A stretch of 64,000 nt of DNA from Gongronella butleri (lineage: Eukaryota > Mucoromycota > Mucoromycetes > Mucorales > Cunninghamellaceae). The DNA lies in the NCBI GenBank assembly GCA_025201375.1, contig JAIWZP010000083.1:1-64000 (forward strand), in the 5' to 3' direction. Positions within the stretch are counted from its first letter, which is position 1. Every line of letters starts with the position of its first letter. The notes beneath the pieces are model-generated. The model was not told where the DNA came from. It saw nothing but the letters and a program-made list of their open reading frames with translations, and made no database searches. The position numbers and the translations under genes were made by a program. Of the stretch, positions 58,610-64,000 are shown piece after piece.

Positions 58610-60368
58610 ATGAATTCGCCGTCGACAAAGCGATCCATGCACCACAACAGGGATACGGACGATATTCACCGCAGCAAGGTAAAGCAAACGACCAATGGAG
58701 CTCGATTTGCTAAATGTGTCTTTTTATGCCAGCCGCGTGGCTACCATGACGGGGCTCGACCATTGACCATGGATGGCCACCATGTGGGTCAAAAGCGCCG
58801 CTCGAGCAGCCAGTCTGGTGTACCGATAGCTGTACCGACCAAAGCCATTTCCAATGTAAGCATTTTTACCCAGAAATGACATTGTTTTGCCCTCTTATCC
58901 TTCTTTTTTTATAGCGGCATGACCTCTTTTACATGACAAACACGTCTGAATCGTCGTCCCCCCAAGTCAAGAGAAGCCGTATGTTTCCCATCATTCCGTG
59001 GTCAATTGGTCCCTGATCTGCTCTTTTTTTTTTTGCCCGTTTTTTTAGAAGCAATGCGCGATGCTGAAGGCAAACAACGTGGTGGCGCCATGTCAAAGGG
59101 TATGGAATGCGATTCAATGGGTCGTGATTGCCCGCTTATGATGATCTACTTTTTTTTTTTATAGCGCGCTTCAAGAACAAGAGCAATGAGGTATTTTTTT
59201 TTAAAAAAAAAAAAAAAAAAAAGTGAAAATGGGTCTTTTCTTACCTTTTTGTTTCTAGGTGCAGGACCAATTCCTTCGGACGACGTCTTATAGTGATATT
59301 TCACGGCGGAACAATGTAAAAGGAACATGTCAAGTGCGAAAAGAGTATCCAATTGACAACCTTTTTTTGTTCATTTTAGGGCCCTCAAAGAGGTGGGCGC
59401 ACGAGTTTTACGCCATCCGGATTAGTCAATGTTGAAACGCGCGTCAAATCACAGCAGCCTGGATTTCGAATGGACGCGCCCACGCCTAGTTTGGCCAAGC
59501 GCGACGGGGTTTCGGCACGGGAAGCGCGTCGCACGTCGACTTCCGGGGTTGTGGATATTGAGGGCCAGCCATATTCACGGCACGCGCCGCGGTCGTCGAT
59601 CCGAGCGGCCGAGTACATTGATGACGAGGACGATTTCTACCCGTACGATCGTCGCTCGAATTCGCCACCGTCCACCATCGAATCTCGCCAAAAAGCGAAG
59701 CGCGATGCCGCATTCAAAAAGTTGCTCAGCTCGCGTGCAAAGTCCAAGGCGTCCACATCGACTACCACATCCACCACCAAAAGCGCCTCCTCGCCCCATC
59801 GCGCCGTGCCAATCCACGTCTCATTATCCGATGACGACGAAAACGACGATTTCGTGGTGAAAAAGGAACCGCTGCGGCGCAAACGGCCCCGATCCGTGTC
59901 CCTGTCACCACCAGCTAGGTCACCACCACTTTTATCCTCGTCAAAGCCATCCACCGCGTCAAAACCACGATCCCCGTCGCCATTGGCGCCACGCGACTCG
60001 AGCGACGACGACGACATCCCCCGCATGATCATTCCAAAGCGACGCACGCCCGTCGCCGTCATATCGTCCGCCGCTACCGCAGCCATTGGCTCCTTTTCAA
60101 GATTCTTTGGTACCTCTATCGATAAGACCGACACGTCACCAACCAACAAAAAGCATCTGCGCGACAACAATGACGGCGATATTGACATTGTAGGCACTAC
60201 CTCAAGCAATACCTACACTTCGCCACCGAGGCGCAATCCTACACGCCAAGCAGCCCAAAAGATCAGGCATGATACCCTCACCGACACGGAAAACGACAAA
60301 AAAATGGACCTTTTCCATGAAATCGACGATGATGGTCACGATGACACACCTACTCGAGAATTGCAAGC

Positions 60369-60409
<41 letters not shown>

Positions 60410-60903
60410 TCGCGCAAATGGCTCATACTTTTTTTTTTCTCCCTCTTAGCCTCTTCACCTATCCATTTGATCATCGAAAAGGCAGCATCACGGTGACAGG
60501 CGACGATCTCAAGCGACTAAAGCCCGAGGAATTCCTAAATGACACCATCATCGAGGTCTATCTTCGAAAGTAAGGCCTGGACAATATGCCCATTGGACCA
60601 TCCTCACTCACCCTTTTCTTTATTTTACAGGGTTCACGACGAGTACAAAGAGGATGCCAATTATAAAAGAGCCAAACTCGCAGACGACACGCACATCTTT
60701 AGCCCCTTTTTTTACACGCGCCTCACCAAAGGCATCATTGACAAGTAAGGCTCGCTTTCCCTCGGCCCAATGGACATTTTATTTACGCTCCTTTTTTTTA
60801 AAAAAGTGATGTCATTGACTATGACGGCGTGCAAAAGTGGACAACCGACATTGATCTTTTTTCCAAAAAATATGTCTTTATTCCTGTCCTGGAGCAGTAA
60901 GTC

Positions 60904-60940
<37 letters not shown>

Positions 60941-61519
60941 GCTGGTGATGCGCAATGTCACTTTTAACGCTTCATCTCTAGTTCACATTGGTACCTGCTT
61001 CTTGTGACCAACTTGCACAAGTGTCTCGAGAACGTCCCTCGATCGGCAGCGCCGGAGGACAGGTAAGCGGGGCAGGGAAATCACCCGCGCAGATGCGTTT
61101 TTTTGCTCATTTTTGCCTCTTTCCCCTCCCCCTCATTTTTTTTTATGCCGGACAGACCCAAGGTATTTGTGCTTGATTCCATTGGGGCCAGGCACAGGCA
61201 GACGGCACGCAATGTGGTGCAATACCTCAAGATGGAGGCAAAAAACCGGCTTGGCATAGAGGAGCTCGCGACGGCGCCGGTCAATTATCCAACAGACGTG
61301 CCGCAGCAGCCTAATTATCACGATTGCGGCCTGTTTGTGCTCCACTTTGTCGACCAATTCTTCAAGTCGTCCGACGACATCATCCGCGCACTCTTCAAAA
61401 AAGACAAGAGCGCACACGCTTGGGCGACGCGCGATCTCGATTCCAAACGTATGATTGTCCGCGCCATCTTTATTTCCCTCATGGCAAAGTATCGCGAGGG
61501 CCAGCCTCCTTCTGTTTGA
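58610..61519 (+). CDS. Ulp/SENP-family SUMO protease (Ulp2/SENP6-like)
   Basis: Twelve exons join to 713 residues: 58610-58678, 58733-58855, 58915-58978, 59049-59099, 59165-59190, 59259-59315, 59380-60362, 60450-60569, 60631-60744, 60807-60896, 60982-61062 and 61156-61519. The first 480 residues are basic, Ser/Pro-rich and disordered. The C48 peptidase domain begins near Tyr-Pro-Phe-Asp and Phe-Leu-Asn-Asp-Thr-Ile-Ile. Catalytic residues are His568 (Ser-His-Trp-Tyr), Asp600 (Leu-Asp-Ser-Ile-Gly), a Gln-Gln-Pro, and Cys650 (His-Asp-Cys-Gly-Leu). An insert between the His and Asp motifs resembles the Ulp2/SENP6/7 branch, which trims poly-SUMO chains in the nucleus. Intron 7 has no GT; a GC donor (GCAAGC at 60363) with the AG at 60449 removes a long A run and gives family-like sequence. 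Confidence 0.9.
60370..60407. repeat. Long A homopolymer in SUMO-protease intron 7
   Basis: About 38 consecutive A residues, the longest homopolymer noticed in the window. It lies inside the proposed GC-AG intron. If unspliced, it would encode a lysine run in the same frame. Confidence 0.85.
60907..60934. repeat. GA dinucleotide repeat in SUMO-protease intron 10
   Basis: About 14 GA units lie directly after the donor of intron 10. Confidence 0.85.
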
Positions 61520-61860
61520 AAATAAAATGTACAAATATCATCTTTCAACGAAAAAAAAAAAAAATAGAGAGAGAATTTGAGCCGCATGACGCGTCAAGGC
61601 CATTTTTGACCACAATCTTGCTTTTTTTTTAATCTTTGCGTGAGCTATGTACTTGGTGGGCATCAATGGAGACAATGGCAGCAAAAAAAAATATGTCAAA
61701 AGTGGCCCTGGACCCGAAAACGGGAGCTTGACTTACATAATCCCGGCGTGGGAAACCGATGCGGGGCGGAGGGTCTCCGCAAATTCGCATTTAGTGTGTG
61801 TTTCAGGGTGCTCCGCCTCTCTTTTCTTTTTCTTTTTTTTTCTTGTTCTTTTTTTTTTGA
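61520..61860. other. Intergenic between SUMO protease and oxidoreductase
   Basis: AAAATAAAATG at 61520 overlaps the protease 3' end and likely serves polyadenylation. The rest is leader sequence with a T/C tract up to the ATG at 61861. Confidence 0.5.
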
Positions 61861-63005
61861 ATGTCGTTGCGTTGGGGTATTCTGGGCACGGGCAATATTG
61901 CCAAAACTTTTGCAAAGGCGTTGCAGGTGGCGAAGCATGGCGAGCTTGTTGCAGTCGGCAGCCGGTCGCGTGCGTCTGCGGTCGCGTTTGGTAAGGATCA
62001 CGGGCACCTTGCCGAGTCGCAGTGCTACGGGTCGTATGACGAGGTGCTAAAGGACGCCAACGTCGATATTGTGTACATTTGCTCGCCACACCCGCAGCAT
62101 CACGCCATGGCACTGCAGGCTGCACGCGCAAAAAAGCACATGCTCGTCGAAAAGCCATTGGCCATGACCCAGCGCCAGGTCGAGGACATTGTCGCCGCCT
62201 GCAAAGAGAACGGCGTCTTTTTAATGGAGGCGTATATGTACCGCTGCCACCCGCAAACCCAAGCCCTCGTCAATGCCATCCGTGACGGCACCATTGGTGA
62301 CGTCCATCTCATCCGCGCAAATTTCACCTACGATGGCATTCCATTTGGCCCCGAATCACGCCTCTGGCGCAATGAAATGGGCGGAGGGGCTCTCATGGAC
62401 ATTGGCGGCTGTAAGCGAAAAAGAGAGAGAGAAAATGGGAGGAGGAAAAAAAAAAAAAAAGTCAGAAGCTCTCCCATTCATCCTATCCTTTTTATTTCCT
62501 CACCTCAGATCCCATGTCGCTGGCGCGCCTGCTGGCGGGTGCTGCGCAGGGCCGCGGCTTTGCCAACCCCAAGGAGATCAAGGCCGTTGGCCGCGTGCCA
62601 TCGGATTCAAAGGTGGATGAGTACGCCATGGCGTCGCTAGCGTTTGATGGCCAGGTTTCGGCACAATTGTTTGTGAGCATCCTCGCTGACTTGGACAGTG
62701 CCGTCGAGGTCTGGGGATCCAAAGGCTCGATCCGCGTGCCCAACCTGTGGCGCCCTGATTTGGCCGTGCTCGGCCCCGTGCAACTCGAGGTCAAGAAGCA
62801 CGGCGAGGAAAAACAGGTCATTGCCGTGCCCCTCAGCGAAACCAACCTGTTTGCCTACGAGGTCGACGCCATTGCCGATGCCCTGCTCACCCAAGCCAAG
62901 CTCGAGTGCTCCGCCATGTCCCACGATGATACACTTGGCCAAGCTGCAGCCATGGACGCCTGGCGCCGCGAAATCGGCCTCGTCTACCAGGAGGACAGCC
63001 AATAA
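61861..63005 (+). CDS. Gfo/Idh/MocA-family NAD(P)-dependent oxidoreductase
   Basis: Two exons (61861-62410, 62509-63005) give 348 residues. The N-terminal Rossmann fold has Gly-Ile-Leu-Gly-Thr-Gly-Asn-Ile-Ala (GxGxxA, residues 6-14), then Ile-Cys-Ser-Pro-His-Pro-Gln-His and the Glu-Lys-Pro-Leu-Ala family motif (about 97-101). Glu-Ala-Tyr-Met-Tyr-Arg-Cys-His-Pro follows. The C-terminal alpha/beta domain contains Gly-Gly-Gly-Ala-Leu-Met-Asp-Ile-Gly-Gly-Tyr-Pro. This subset resembles dimeric dihydrodiol dehydrogenase and NADP D-xylose dehydrogenase, which oxidise sugars or trans-dihydrodiols; the substrate here is not determined. No targeting signal is seen, so it is probably cytosolic. Confidence 0.93.
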
Positions 63006-63537
63006 TCCGCTCCCAAATCATTTTATATAAAAAAAATAAAAAAAACGCGCTCTGACGCGTCCCTTTTAGCATTTCATCCATGCCACACTCTTCATTGACC
63101 TCTTGCCAATGATCGGAAATCTACATGACAAGCCTACCTACAATCCGTGTCCCGCGCAGCTTGATCTCTCCGACAATGCGATAAAAAGTCACGTATCACA
63201 CCAATGAAAAATTGATCTCGTCCTCTCATCTGGCCAAAGACACTCCCGCTCATCTACTTAATTGACATGGTGGACTACAGTATAGGGCGCATTTTTTAAA
63301 ACAAATAAGAGAAAAAAAAGAAATAAATCGGCACCCTTAGGCAATGCCAAAATTGACTTTGAATCGGCCTTGAATCGCGTGAAAATGAAGCTGAGATGCT
63401 TGATCGACCGCTAAAATCCAGCTGCGACTCAGCGGAAATGCAATTTTATATGTTTCATCGCCTAAAATCGCAAAATCAATTTTTTTTGAAAATTGTAGTT
63501 GGCTTTTGATGTACCGAGCGGTTGGACCTTCAGAAAG
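63006..63537. other. Intergenic before tRNA-Glu
   Basis: The oxidoreductase 3' end (ATAAAAAAAATAAA near 63026) is followed by AT-rich sequence. One TACAGTA copy is at 63276-63282. No gene is seen. Confidence 0.5.
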
Positions 63538-63609
63538 TCCTTGATGGTCCAGTGGTCAGGATTTGTCGCTCTCACCGACACGGCCGGGGTTCAATTCCCC
63601 GTCAGGGAA
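63538..63609 (+). tRNA. tRNA-Glu (anticodon CUC)
   Basis: A 72-nt cloverleaf without an intron. The acceptor stem is TCCTTGA with TCAGGGA (two G-T pairs), followed by discriminator A. The D-arm is GGTCCAGTGGTCAGGATT, which carries the eukaryotic A-box pattern. The anticodon stem TGTCG/CGACA is perfect around the loop CTCTCAC, so the anticodon is CTC and the amino acid Glu. The T-arm is CGGGG-TTCAATT-CCCCG, with the B-box pattern GTTCAATTCC. T runs just downstream (from 63612) suit RNA polymerase III termination. The match to eukaryotic tRNA-Glu is strong. Confidence 0.93.
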
Positions 63610-64000
63610 TATCTTTTTCGTTTTTTTAATATTTTTTTTTGTAAAAATTGGACCTTTTTTATTTGCGTGGGGGTGATTTGAGTGTGATGTGTTATGTGTA
63701 CGTGTTCCTCCGTGCAACGTTATGCAACTTTGTGAAGCGTTGTACGTTGTGATACCGGTGCTGCTGTATATTAATGCGACATTTTGAGTTTTGTGTAACT
63801 TTTTGCCGTTGTATACCTGTAATTGCTTGTGTGAGTCTGGGTGTTGTAATGTACTGTATTAAGCTTCAATTCATCTGGCGATTCGAATTTGGGACAATAA
63901 TTTACTGTTTCATAGACCAATTCAGCATAAGAAATTGCATTTTTCGCTAACAAAACCAGATACTGAACCCAAAAGCCAAAACGCATGTTTTTATGATACT
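63610..64000. other. AT-rich right end
   Basis: GT-rich and AT-rich sequence with imperfect GTTGTACGTTGTG-like words and one TACTGTA (63852-63858). No gene is supported; the composition resembles the four islands. Confidence 0.5.

Noticed and set aside
1..64000. CRISPR array, insertion sequence or bacterial operon
   Set aside because: The window is eukaryotic throughout; no regularly spaced direct repeats, bacterial IS or operon-like gene runs are seen.

Overview
The window is nuclear DNA of a filamentous fungus. Every conserved gene is eukaryotic, most are split by several short GT-AG introns (about 55-400 nt), and the set includes Zn2Cys6, Yap/Pap1-type bZIP and GATA-like regulators, a GPI-type wall protein, trehalose synthesis, a Gem1/Miro GTPase and Vps68. 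The style fits an early-diverging (Mucoromycota-like) fungus, but the sequence alone does not fix the species. Introns and UTRs carry long A or T runs, which coding exons largely lack. Exon models were built by hand from splice consensus, phase agreement and family similarity; nearly all close without a phase error.

Layout. 1-2706: no gene seen. 2707-11932: a regulator block with a GATA-like two-finger protein, a minus-strand bZIP, a four-exon GPI-anchored cysteine-rich protein, and a second bZIP paralogous to the first. 11933-15856: AT-richer island with a dispersed repeat and a dense TACTGTA/TACAGTA motif cluster. 15857-24577: a mitochondrial HTD2-like dehydratase head-to-head with a small mitochondrial membrane protein, then a Sec1 homologue, a proline-rich two-TM protein and an OTU1 deubiquitinase. 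24578-27995: a second decayed island. 27996-43206: a Zn2Cys6 factor, Gem1/Miro, a peroxisomal-type carrier, an RBM39-like splicing factor (minus), a three-SH3 adaptor and ribosomal protein eL8. 43207-45900: a third island with the second long copy of the repeat. 45901-53440: Vps68, a RasGAP of the Gap1/IQGAP-like group, and bifunctional trehalose-6-phosphate synthase/phosphatase (minus). 53441-58609: a fourth island, which holds an intact intronless gene for a protein made of about seven tandem helix-turn-helix repeats. 58610-63005: an Ulp2/SENP-like SUMO protease and a Gfo/Idh/MocA oxidoreductase. 63538-63609: tRNA-Glu(CUC), followed by AT-rich sequence to the end.

The conserved genes are housekeeping functions that do not form one pathway. 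Neighbouring themes are secretion and vesicle traffic (Sec1, SH3 adaptor, Vps68), mitochondria and peroxisomes (HTD2, small membrane protein, Gem1, carrier) and transcription control (four regulators in the first 31 kb). The least expected items are the multi-HTH gene, the dispersed repeat family that includes a conserved palindrome, and the TACTGTA/TACAGTA cluster.
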